Position numbers and translations under genes: made by a program
Notes under the pieces: model-generated
Seen by the model: only the letters and a program-made list of their open reading frames with translations
What the model was told of the DNA's origin: nothing
The model's database searches: none
Assembly: GCA_030950285.1 (NCBI GenBank)
Contig: JAUZRR010000002.1
Location: forward strand, 1 to 64,000
Reading direction: 5' to 3'
From: Planctomycetota bacterium
Lineage (GTDB): Bacteria; Planctomycetota; Phycisphaerae; Phycisphaerales; UBA1924
Length of the DNA stretch: 64,000 bases
Shown here: positions 1-6,822 of the stretch, piece after piece
Position numbering within the stretch: the stretch's first letter is position 1
How the letters are laid out: each line of letters begins with the position of its first letter

Positions 1-1044
1 GAACTCATCGCCAATGGCGGGTACAGCCCGCTCACCGGTTTCATGGGCGAGGCCGACTTCCAGAGTGTCTGCAAAGACATGAAACTCGCCTCCGGCCATG
101 TCTGGTCGATCCCCGTCCTGCTCAGCGTTGACAAGGGCAGCGCCCCCGCGCTGGGCTCCAAGGTCGCCCTCTACGCACCCAACGGCACGCTCCAGGCGGT
201 CATGACCGTCAACGAAGAGTTTGTCCACGACAAGGCGCTCGAGTGCACCAGCGTCTTCCGCACCGACGACGACGCCCACCCCGGGGTGGCGCAGGTCAAG
301 GCTGAGGGCGATGTCTGCATCAGCGGCCCCGTCGAGGTGCTGACGCTGTGTGTCGATCCCGACGGTGACGAGGCCTTCCTCGACCGCCGGCTCACCCCCG
401 CCCAGACCCGCGAGGCGTTCGAGAAGAAAGGCTGGAAGACGGTTGTTGGCTTCCAGACCCGCAACCCGATCCACCGTGCCCACGAGTATGTCATCAAGTG
501 TGCGCAGGAGATCACCGACGGCTTGCTCATCCACCCGCTGGTGGGCGAGACCAAGAAGGGTGACATCCGCGCCGATGTGCGCATGCAGGCGATCGACGCC
601 CTGACTGCCAAGTACTTCAACCCGGCAGCCACGATGGTGACGGTGCTCCCCGCCGCGATGCGATACGCCGGCCCGCGCGAGGCGATCCACCACGCGATCA
701 TGCGGAAGAACTACGGCTGCTCGCACTTCATCGTCGGGCGCGACCACGCCGGCGTTGGCAAGTACTACGGCACCTACGACGCCCTGCACATCTTCGACGA
801 GATCTGCCTGGACAACCTTGGCATCATCCCCCTCATGTTCGAGCACTCCGGGTGGTCCAAGACCTACGGCGGGATGGTCTCCTTCAAGAGCTTCCCCAAG
901 ATGGAAGGCGACATCGTTTTCCTCAGCGGGACCAAGGTCCGCGAGATGCTCGAAGGTGGCGAGCGCCCCCCGGCCGAGTTCAGCCGACCCGAGGTTGCTG
1001 ACGTGCTCATCGGTGCAGCCAAAGACGGCAGGCTGTTCGTCTGA
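1..1044 (+). CDS. sat: Sulfate adenylyltransferase (ATP sulfurylase), 5' end cut off by the window
   Basis: ATP sulfurylase makes adenosine 5'-phosphosulfate (APS) from ATP and sulfate, the first step of sulfate activation. The frame is open from base 1, so an N-terminal part of perhaps 40-50 residues lies outside the window; 347 residues remain. Visible signatures are QTRNPIHRAHEY (residues 152-163 of the fragment; the QxRNPxHxxH nucleotide-binding motif) and GRDHAG (246-251), followed by the usual FLSGTKVREML stretch near the C terminus. There is no fused APS kinase domain. The gene could supply APS/PAPS for the two sulfotransferases further along the window, or serve assimilation; the sequence does not decide. 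A hairpin with a T tract follows the stop. Confidence 0.94.
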   Translation, partial: ELIANGGYSPLTGFMGEADFQSVCKDMKLASGHVWSIPVLLSVDKGSAPALGSKVALYAPNGTLQAVMTVNEEFVHDKALECTSVFRTDDDAHPGVAQVKAEGDVCISGPVEVLTLCVDPDGDEAFLDRRLTPAQTREAFEKKGWKTVVGFQTRNPIHRAHEYVIKCAQEITDGLLIHPLVGETKKGDIRADVRMQAIDALTAKYFNPAATMVTVLPAAMRYAGPREAIHHAIMRKNYGCSHFIVGRDHAGVGKYYGTYDALHIFDEICLDNLGIIPLMFEHSGWSKTYGGMVSFKSFPKMEGDIVFLSGTKVREMLEGGERPPAEFSRPEVADVLIGAAKDGRLFV

Positions 1045-1085
1045 CGCCGAACCCATAACAGCCCTACACAGCACCCCCGCACCAC

Positions 1086-1116
1086 AGAGCCCTTCGCGCG
1101 AGCGAGGGGTTTTTTT
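1086..1116 (+). terminator. Rho-independent terminator of sat built from a REP palindrome
   Basis: A palindrome with a CCCTTCG/CGAGGGG stem and a CGCGAG centre runs straight into seven T residues, 42 bases after the sat stop. It has the same head (AGAGCC) and core as the dispersed palindromes nearby, so a member of the repeat family appears to serve as the terminator. Confidence 0.7.
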
Positions 1117-1126
1117 GCAGAGTCGG

Positions 1127-1204
1127 GTCCCCTCGCTTGCGCGAGGGGCTCTGCGAAGGCACTGTGTACGTAGTGAAAAGAGCCCCTTGCGCAAGCAAGG
1201 GGAC
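1127..1204. repeat. REPIN-like inverted pair of palindromic repeats
   Basis: Two 26-base palindromes face each other: 1127-1152 (CCCCTCG stem, CTTGCG centre, GGCTCT head) and 1179-1204 (its inverse, with stem CCCCTTG/CAAGGGG). The 26-base spacer holds a small CACT/AGTG hairpin. The two stems differ in sequence but both pair, so changes are compensatory. Together with the terminator at 1086-1116 and the hairpin at 1297-1340 this accounts for the 334-base gap 1045-1378, where no gene is supported. Confidence 0.75.
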
Positions 1205-1296
1205 AACAACCATCCGGGCAATGCGACGGATCCCGCAATATTCTTGTGTTCCATTAGCTCGAGGTTGTTTGAGAACGGGAGCATCAAGAGCAAAGA

Positions 1297-1340
1297 CACC
1301 CTCTCTCCAACCCTCTCCCGCGGAGTGCGAGAGGGAGAGC
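1297..1340. repeat. CCCTCTCC-type palindrome
   Basis: CTCTCTCC is followed by an imperfect hairpin CCCTCTCCCGC / GCGAGAGGGAG. It resembles the extragenic CCCTCTCC...GGGAGAGGG palindromes common in many bacterial genomes and differs in core from the CTTGCG family beside it. Confidence 0.5.
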
Positions 1341-1378
1341 AGGAGAAGACAGAGCAGGAGTTCTCAATGGCGTGCGTC

Positions 1379-1909
1379 TCAGTTCACCAGCTGGAAGAAC
1401 GCGATGCCGGCGATCACGTGGAGCAGCCCGACACTGCCGAAGGTGATCCCCGCGAGAACTCGCTGGGTGGGCACGGAGCGTCTGGTCCACGCCGGGCGGG
1501 TTCGGGCGATGAAGATCAGGCCGCCGAGCATGACGGTTGTGAGTAGCGTAAAGCCGGTGACGATGCCGTAGGGCTGCCATTGGGTCGCGGGGTTGGCGAT
1601 GAGCCGGGCGGCCATGATCAACGCCACGACGCCGTCAAACCCCAGGGCGAGGGCAAACCCGACGATCGCCAGCGCCCAGGGGCCGATCCGGAGTCGTGGT
1701 GATCCGACGTGGAGTTCGAGTTCGGCCCCGCACTCGGGGCAGATGGGTGTGGTGAGGCCGCGGAGGGAGTAGTCGCAGACCGGGCACGCCGCCGGGCACT
1801 CGGCGACGAAGGCGAGCAGGTGGGGGGTGCCGTTGTTTTTGCCAGTTTCGTTGTGTTCTTGTTCCACGATGGAGAGCTGTACTTGCTGCGGCGCGTCCGG
1901 GTTTGGCAA
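1379..1909 (-). CDS. Zinc-ribbon membrane protein of unknown function
   Basis: A 176-residue protein with two CPxC motifs (C42/C45 and C57/C60) forming a short zinc ribbon, followed by three predicted membrane segments (about residues 75-98, 113-132 and 150-172). A cytoplasmic zinc ribbon on a small membrane anchor is common in planctomycetes, but its role is not established. The start is uncertain: the furthest in-frame start is TTG without a convincing ribosome binding site, and a GTG at codon 15 is an alternative. It is divergent from the TlpA-like gene and has no operon partner. Confidence 0.6.
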   Translation of the reverse strand: MPNPDAPQQVQLSIVEQEHNETGKNNGTPHLLAFVAECPAACPVCDYSLRGLTTPICPECGAELELHVGSPRLRIGPWALAIVGFALALGFDGVVALIMAARLIANPATQWQPYGIVTGFTLLTTVMLGGLIFIARTRPAWTRRSVPTQRVLAGITFGSVGLLHVIAGIAFFQLVN

Positions 1910-2107
1910 CCGGGGCAGAATGCCGTAGGCTGTTTCTGAGAGTGAACGGCAGATCCCTCCGGCGTGACCCGATCATCTCCCTTCTCGGGCGATTGGCGGA
2001 ACAGGGCGGGGCGGTTGTGCGTTCTACTTTACTGCCGAATCGGCGTGGCCGATCGGCGTCCGTGTCAAGACTCGGGCAGACAGGCTGCCCCGCAAGGAGA
2101 TCTCGTA

Positions 2108-3151
2108 ATGAAGTATCGCGCAGCAGCATGTCTGGCCGCCTCGCTCGCCCTGGTGGCGGGTGCGCCGGCCCTCGGTCAGAACGTCCAGGCCCGCCCGGAC
2201 CACGCTCCCGGGGTCGAGGTCGAGCGGCTGAACAAACTGATGGTCGGCGACCGCGCCCCCGAGCTGGCGATCAGCGAGTGGGTCAAGGGCGATGAGGTCA
2301 CCGGCTTCGAAGAGGGCAAGGTCTACGTCGTCGAGTTCTGGGCGACCTGGTGCGGGCCTTGCATCGCCGGGATGCCTCATATTTCCAAGCTCCAGAAGGA
2401 GTACAAGGACAAGGGCGTGACCGTGATCGGGGTCAACATCTGGGACGATCCGGAAAATGTCGCGCCCTTCATGAAAGACCGTGACGGCGACAAGAAGATG
2501 CAGTACACCGTCGCGATCGAAGAAAAGATCGAGGGCGAGAATGTCCGCAACGGCGTGATGACCCGCGACTGGATGCGGGCGGCCGGGCAGAACGGGATCC
2601 CGAGCGCCTTTGTGGTGGACCAGAACGGGTACATCGCGTGGATCGGTCACCCGATGACCATGGACGAGCCGCTCGAGAAGATCGTCGCGGGCACGTGGGA
2701 CCTCAAGGCGGCGGCTGCCAAGCACGTCGCGTCGATCAAGCTCGACGCCAAACGGAACGCTCAGCAGAAGGTCATCGAGAAGCTCATGGACCCGATCGCC
2801 AAGGCGCTGGAAGCCGGCGAGTATGACGTTGCGCAGAAGGCGATTGCCAAGGCGATTGACAACGAGGCGATCTGGGACAACGACGGCGTGCTGAACTTCA
2901 TCGCGTGGAACATGGTCGATCCCGATTCTGACTACCCCAAGAGCGACCCCAAGCTCGGGCTCAAGATCGCCAAACGTGCGGCCGAGCTGACCGAAGGCAA
3001 AAGCGCCCCGGTGCTCGACACACTCGCGTGGGCCTACTACCAGGCCGGGATGAAGGACAAAGCGGTCGAGACCCAGACCAAAGCGATCGCGCTGCTCAAG
3101 GGTGATGCCAAAAAGCAGTACGTCGAGTCGCTCGAGCGCATGAAGAAGTAA
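2108..3151 (+). CDS. Secreted TlpA-like thioredoxin-fold protein with a helical C-terminal domain
   Basis: A 347-residue exported thiol-disulfide protein. A signal peptide (residues 1-23, ending ALG-Q) is followed by a TlpA/ResA-type thioredoxin domain with the WCGPC active site in FWATWCGPCIAGMP at about residue 80. The family reduces or exchanges disulfides outside the cytoplasmic membrane. The C-terminal third (from about residue 205) is helical and alanine/lysine-rich, with TPR-like spacing, which is longer than a simple TlpA. The ATG at 2108 is chosen because AAGGAG lies 8 bases upstream; a CGGGCAG/CTGCCCCG hairpin (2073-2092) directly precedes that site and might affect translation. A terminator follows at 3217-3254. 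Confidence 0.85.
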   Translation: MKYRAAACLAASLALVAGAPALGQNVQARPDHAPGVEVERLNKLMVGDRAPELAISEWVKGDEVTGFEEGKVYVVEFWATWCGPCIAGMPHISKLQKEYKDKGVTVIGVNIWDDPENVAPFMKDRDGDKKMQYTVAIEEKIEGENVRNGVMTRDWMRAAGQNGIPSAFVVDQNGYIAWIGHPMTMDEPLEKIVAGTWDLKAAAAKHVASIKLDAKRNAQQKVIEKLMDPIAKALEAGEYDVAQKAIAKAIDNEAIWDNDGVLNFIAWNMVDPDSDYPKSDPKLGLKIAKRAAELTEGKSAPVLDTLAWAYYQAGMKDKAVETQTKAIALLKGDAKKQYVESLERMKK

Positions 3152-3216
3152 GCGAACACGTCCGGGGCTGACGGGGCATCGGTCCCGGGCACCCGGGCGC
3201 TTTCGAGACCACACGC

Positions 3217-3254
3217 AACGGCCCCGGCGACGATTCGTCGGGGCCGTTGTTGTT
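3217..3254 (+). terminator. Rho-independent terminator of the TlpA-like gene
   Basis: AACGGCCCCG-rich arm pairs with TCGTCGGGGCCGTT around a short loop, followed by TTGTTGTTT. It lies 65 bases after the stop of the thioredoxin-fold gene. Confidence 0.75.
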
Positions 3255-3258
3255 TGGT

Positions 3259-3325
3259 GTCCCCTCGCTCGCGCGAGGGGCTCTATCGAAGAGCCGTGTA
3301 TCGTTGTGGAAGCGACAAGGTGTCA
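3259..3325. repeat. REP palindrome with a degenerate partner
   Basis: 3259-3284 is a clear copy of the CCCCTCG-stem palindrome (CTCGCG centre, GGCTCT head). The following bases to 3325 still align with the spacer and right half of the pair at 1127-1204 (CGAAG, TGTGTA-like and CAAGG...GTC blocks), but the second stem is lost. With the element at 3357-3439 this fills the gap 3152-3470, which holds no gene. Confidence 0.5.
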
Positions 3326-3356
3326 TACGGATCACGCAGAGTTTGTATACGTCTTT

Positions 3357-3439
3357 ACGAGCCTTGTGCGCAAGCACAGGATTGGTTTTCGCTGTAAAAA
3401 CCGACCACTCGTCAACCCGAGCTTGCGCTCGGGGCTCGT
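3357..3439. repeat. 83-bp three-hairpin repeat element, copy A, downstream of a flagellin gene
   Basis: Terminal ACGAGCC and GGCTCGT are inverted repeats. Inside are a TTGTGC-GCAAGCACA hairpin, a central GGTTTT/AAAACC hairpin and a CCCGAG-CTTGCG-CTCGGG hairpin. The reverse complement aligns without gaps to the 83-bp element at 4420-4502. The element starts 31 bases after the flagellin stop codon on the minus strand. Confidence 0.75.
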
Positions 3440-3470
3440 AGAAGTGCACGAGATACTCTTGCGGTGCGTA

Positions 3471-4310
3471 TCAGGAGTTGGCGACACTGCTCTGGAGCAG
3501 TTGCAGCGCGGCGTTGGGCGATTGTTGGGCGGTCAGCAGCACGTTGATCGATGCTTGCTGGAGAATCTGGCCGCGGACGAGGTTGGCCATCTCCTCGGCG
3601 ATGTCGGCGTCCTCGATGTCCGAGCGTGCCGCGGCGCTTATTTCCAACTGTCCGAGCAGCAGGTTGATCTCGGGCTCGATGCCGTCCTTGATCCGGGCAC
3701 CGATCGCGGCGCGACGGTTGGAGATCGATCCCAGCGCGCTCTCGACACTCTCCTGGGCGGCTTCGAGGTCGCCATCAACGAGGTTGAGCAAGCCCCCGGA
3801 TCGGAGCGCCGCGAGCGTGGCTTGCAGGGTCTCGCCGACGCCTGCCGCTTCGTCGTCGTCTACAGAGACCCGCCCGGACGAGGAGAAGAGCGTGCCGAAG
3901 ATCTTCTCGCCCTTGAACGTGGCGGTGTTGGCGATCATGTCCATCGCCTCGATGATTTCGTCGGCTTGCAGCTGCATCCCTTCGAGCTCTTCGGTGCTGA
4001 GCCCGCCTTTGTTTGCGGCCGAAACCACGAGGCCGTTGAGTTCCTGCATGAGTTCGGTGACCACCGAGAGCGCGCCCTCGGTCGCGCCGAGCAGGGCTCT
4101 TTCCTGCTGAAGGCCGTCGATCTTTTTCTCGAAGACCGCCATCTCGACGGTGAGCTTGTCGGCGGCGATCATGCCGGAGGGGTCGTCGGCGGCGCGGTTG
4201 ATCCGCTTGCCGGTCGCCAGGCGTTCGGCTGCCTGGGCGATGATCGCCTGCGCGTTTTTCAGGCCGCGCTGGCCGACCATCATGGTAAGGCTCGACGAGA
4301 TCGTCAGCAT
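3471..4310 (-). CDS. Flagellin-like filament protein (paralogue 1)
   Basis: A 279-residue protein with the conserved flagellin N-terminal coiled coil (ERLATGKRINRAADDPSGM near residue 29, then LLGATEGALS and a TATFKGEKIF end) and a flagellin-type C terminus (RGQILQQASINVLLTAQQSP). The variable middle domain is nearly absent. Flagellins polymerise into the flagellar filament after type III export. GGGAG lies about 9 bases before the ATG. No other flagellar gene is in the window. The next gene upstream on the same strand is a second flagellin, and both are followed at the same distance by the same 83-bp repeat, so the pair probably arose by tandem duplication including the 3' region. Confidence 0.85.
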   Translation of the reverse strand: MLTISSSLTMMVGQRGLKNAQAIIAQAAERLATGKRINRAADDPSGMIAADKLTVEMAVFEKKIDGLQQERALLGATEGALSVVTELMQELNGLVVSAANKGGLSTEELEGMQLQADEIIEAMDMIANTATFKGEKIFGTLFSSSGRVSVDDDEAAGVGETLQATLAALRSGGLLNLVDGDLEAAQESVESALGSISNRRAAIGARIKDGIEPEINLLLGQLEISAAARSDIEDADIAEEMANLVRGQILQQASINVLLTAQQSPNAALQLLQSSVANS

Positions 4311-4419
4311 CTGCGTGGGCTCCCGGGGGGCTGTCCAGCAGAGCTATCGGGCGGTTGGCGGGGCGACTGAAGCGTGCCTCGGCGTCCGTCGCGGTTATCA
4401 CTCTTTGCGCAGAAACTCC

Positions 4420-4502
4420 ACGAACCTCGAGCGCAAGCTCAGGTTCATGGAGGGTTGGTCTTCGCAGCCGAAGACAAACCTGTGCTCGCGCACAGGGCTT
4501 GT
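4420..4502. repeat. 83-bp three-hairpin repeat element, copy B, downstream of the second flagellin gene
   Basis: Same layout as 3357-3439 but in the opposite orientation relative to its gene: ACGAACC head, GAGC-GCAA-GCTC hairpin, central GTCTTCG/CGAAGAC hairpin, GTGC-TCGC-GCAC hairpin and GGCTTGT tail. Stems differ from copy A but stay paired. It lies 31 bases beyond the stop of the flagellin at 4534, as copy A does beyond its gene. Confidence 0.75.
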
Positions 4503-4533
4503 GGAGGCGTCGATATATCTTGCGGGGTGCGTA

Positions 4534-5328
4534 TCAGGCAACACCGAGCAGGCCGGGGCCGGCGCGCTGGGAGTCGAACGCGAGGACGAAGCGGGACGCT
4601 TCTGAAAGCATCTCGGCGCGGGTGAGCGCAGCGGTTTCTTTGGCGAAGTCGGTGTCCATGATCTGCGAGCGGGCGTCGGCGAGGTTGGTCATCTCGGTGT
4701 CGATGGCGTTGGCGCGGTGGCTGAGGTCGTTGGCGATGGTCGCGCCGATCTCGCCGCGCATGGTGGCGAGGTCGCTGACCGCGCGGTCGGCGATTCTGGC
4801 GATGAGTTCCGCGTCGCTCGAGAGGCTGAGCCCGTTGCCGATATCGGCCAGGGAGTAGTCGCCCCCGCCCTCTTCGCCGCTGCCGAGGTCGTCGGCGACA
4901 GAGCCGTCGAAGAGTTTTTCGCCCGCGAAACTGGCGGAACTGGTGGTGAGGTCCAGGGCGCGGACGATGCTTGCAGCTTCGATATCGAGTGCTTCGCGTT
5001 CGGCGTCGGACATCGCGCCGGTGTTGGCAGCCTGAACCGCGAGCCCTTTGAGGTCGGCGATCATCTCCCCGGCTGCGCCGAGCGCGGCGTCCTTGGTCGA
5101 CAGCACGCTGCTCTCGCGCTGGATGGCGCGGGACTCAGCATCAAGCGTGCGGAGGGCGGCGTCGAGGTTGATCCCGGCCATGAGCTTGGCGGGGTCGTCC
5201 TTGGCTGAGTTGATCGCGTTGCCGGTCGAGAGCCGTTCCATGCTCTTGCCGAGGGCTTGCTGGTTCTGCTCGAGCGAGCGGAGCCCGATGGGGACCGCTG
5301 CGCTTTGCGTGGCAATGGGCGTGATCAT
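4534..5328 (-). CDS. Flagellin-like filament protein (paralogue 2)
   Basis: A 264-residue flagellin with the N-terminal motif MERLSTGNAINSAKDDPAKL and the helical blocks LSTKDAALG and LAVQAANTG that form the conserved D0/D1 core, plus a C-terminal core helix. The central domain is short and acidic/Gly-rich. The ATG at 5328 is preferred because GGAGGAGGG sits 6-7 bases upstream; a start 18 codons earlier is possible but lacks a binding site. It is only distantly similar to paralogue 1, so the two could form different filament segments. The first 12 bases after the two stop codons are nearly identical. Confidence 0.85.
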   Translation of the reverse strand: MITPIATQSAAVPIGLRSLEQNQQALGKSMERLSTGNAINSAKDDPAKLMAGINLDAALRTLDAESRAIQRESSVLSTKDAALGAAGEMIADLKGLAVQAANTGAMSDAEREALDIEAASIVRALDLTTSSASFAGEKLFDGSVADDLGSGEEGGGDYSLADIGNGLSLSSDAELIARIADRAVSDLATMRGEIGATIANDLSHRANAIDTEMTNLADARSQIMDTDFAKETAALTRAEMLSEASRFVLAFDSQRAGPGLLGVA

Positions 5329-5454
5329 GGCGAACCCTCCTCCGTGAATCTCAATCATCGGATTCCCTCGCGGCATCGGCACGCCGAATGTGTGCGGGAG
5401 GTGGAGCGGGGGTGGGGCTGGAGGGGTTGTGCGGATTGCGCGGGTTGTGAAGGA

Positions 5455-6450
5455 TTACACCCTCGCCTCGGCATCGTGCTGGTGGGCGACAAACCACTCG
5501 ATCGTCCGTTTCAGCCCTTCCTCGAACCCGACCTGCGCCTGCCAGCCGAGGAGTTTCTTGGCCCGGTCGGTGTCGAGGCAGCGGCGTGGTTGGCCGTCGG
5601 GTTTGGTGGCGTCCCATTCGATCGCGCCCTCGAACCCGGTCAGCCGAACGATGAGTTCGACGAGGTCTTTGATGGTGATCTCGAAGCTGGCGCCGAGGTT
5701 GATGGGGGTGGGGTCTTGCATCACTTCGGCCGCCCGGATGATCCCCTCGGCCGCGTCGTCGACATAGAGAAACTCGCGCGATGCGCTGCCGGTGCCCCAG
5801 CAGACGATTTTGTCGTCGCCTCGATCCTTGGCCTCGATGCACTTGCGGATGAGCGCGGGGATGACGTGGCTCGAGTGGAGGTCGAAGTTGTCGTGCGGGC
5901 CGTAGAGGTTGACCGGCAGGACGTAGACGCCGTGCATGTTGTATTGCAGCTTGTAGGCATCGAGCATCTGCCACGCGGCCTTTTTCGCGACGCCGTAGGG
6001 CGCGTTGGTTTCTTCCGGATAGCCGTTCCAGATTTCGTCCTCCCGGAAGGGGACGGGGGTGAACTTCGGGTAGGCGCAGATGGTCCCGGTCTGGAGGAAG
6101 GTGCCGTTGCGCTGGGCGAGGCCGTCGGCGCGGGCCTCTTCGATGAGGTGGAGCGCCATCGCCATGTTGGCGTAAAAGTACCGGCCGGGGTTGTCCAGAT
6201 TGGCGCCGATGCCCCCGACCTCGGCCGCCAGGTGGATGACGACGTCGGCGTTGTGCCCGGGGAACGCCTCGCGGTAGAGCCGGCGGCAGGCGTCCCGCTC
6301 GGTGAGGTCGTAGTCCTTGCGGCGGGGGACAAAGAGGCGGTCGTCGGCGACGCCGCGGTCGCCGAGCAGGTCGCAGATGTGGCGGCCGAGAAACCCGGCC
6401 CCGCCGGTGACGATAACGCGCTTGGTGGACCAGTCGAAGGTATCGGGCAT
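5455..6450 (-). CDS. fcl: GDP-L-fucose synthase (NAD-dependent epimerase/reductase)
   Basis: A 331-residue short-chain dehydrogenase of the GDP-fucose synthase group, which converts GDP-4-keto-6-deoxymannose to GDP-L-fucose. The nucleotide loop is [10 protein letters not shown] (15-24) and the catalytic pair is Y152/K156 in APYGVAKKA, within the YPKFTPVPF...PEETNAPYG context typical of WcaG/Fcl. The usual catalytic serine is replaced by threonine in QTGTICAYP (119-128). Its substrate would come from the GDP-mannose 4,6-dehydratase at 10515-11579, about 4 kb away and not in the same transcript. GGAG lies 11 bases before the ATG. The name fcl is given from this pattern and the presence of gmd. 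Confidence 0.85.
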   Translation of the reverse strand: MPDTFDWSTKRVIVTGGAGFLGRHICDLLGDRGVADDRLFVPRRKDYDLTERDACRRLYREAFPGHNADVVIHLAAEVGGIGANLDNPGRYFYANMAMALHLIEEARADGLAQRNGTFLQTGTICAYPKFTPVPFREDEIWNGYPEETNAPYGVAKKAAWQMLDAYKLQYNMHGVYVLPVNLYGPHDNFDLHSSHVIPALIRKCIEAKDRGDDKIVCWGTGSASREFLYVDDAAEGIIRAAEVMQDPTPINLGASFEITIKDLVELIVRLTGFEGAIEWDATKPDGQPRRCLDTDRAKKLLGWQAQVGFEEGLKRTIEWFVAHQHDAEARV

Positions 6451-6609
6451 GGGTGCGGCTCCGGTTCGGGGTGCGCGGATGATAGAGCTTTGGAAGGGGA
6501 GTATCGGGTGATCAGGCGGGTTGCACCACACGCTCGAAGCAGAAAGCGGTTCGAGTTTGTTCCAGTTCCCCGACCTCCCCCGCACCCCTCCGCACCCCTC
6601 CGCACCCCC

Positions 6610-6687
6610 CCGAGCCCCGGGCTTCAGCCCGGGCGGTACGAAAACGCACTTTCTGCGAACATTCCCCGACTGAAGTCGAGGGCTCGG
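6610..6687. repeat. Inverted pair of palindromes with a CTTCAG centre
   Basis: 6610-6635 reads CGAGCCCCGGGCTTCAGCCC and continues to GGGCGGT; 6664-6687 is the inverse type (CCCCGACTGAAGTCGAGGGC, then TCGG). The stems differ but are paired in both. A three-fold CCGCACCCCT tandem precedes them (about 6575-6608). These fill the 372-base divergent gap 6451-6822, in which no gene is supported. Confidence 0.65.
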
Positions 6688-6822
6688 AGGGTCGGACCGA
6701 TCGAGATTCGCCCGGGGCGGAGTCAAAAAAGACGCAACATCGGTGCAACCTGCTGCGCAGCGGTCGGTAGAAACGGTGAACGCACTCGTGGGGCACACCC
6801 GCGGGGCACAAAGAAAATCGAC

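Noticed and set aside
1086-1204. CRISPR array
   Set aside because: The repeated units are palindromes in inverted pairs with no regular unique spacers and no cas genes nearby.
5257-6822. A long N-terminal extension of the dockerin protein
   Set aside because: The region is opposite fcl and repeats, and a signal peptide begins cleanly at 6823.
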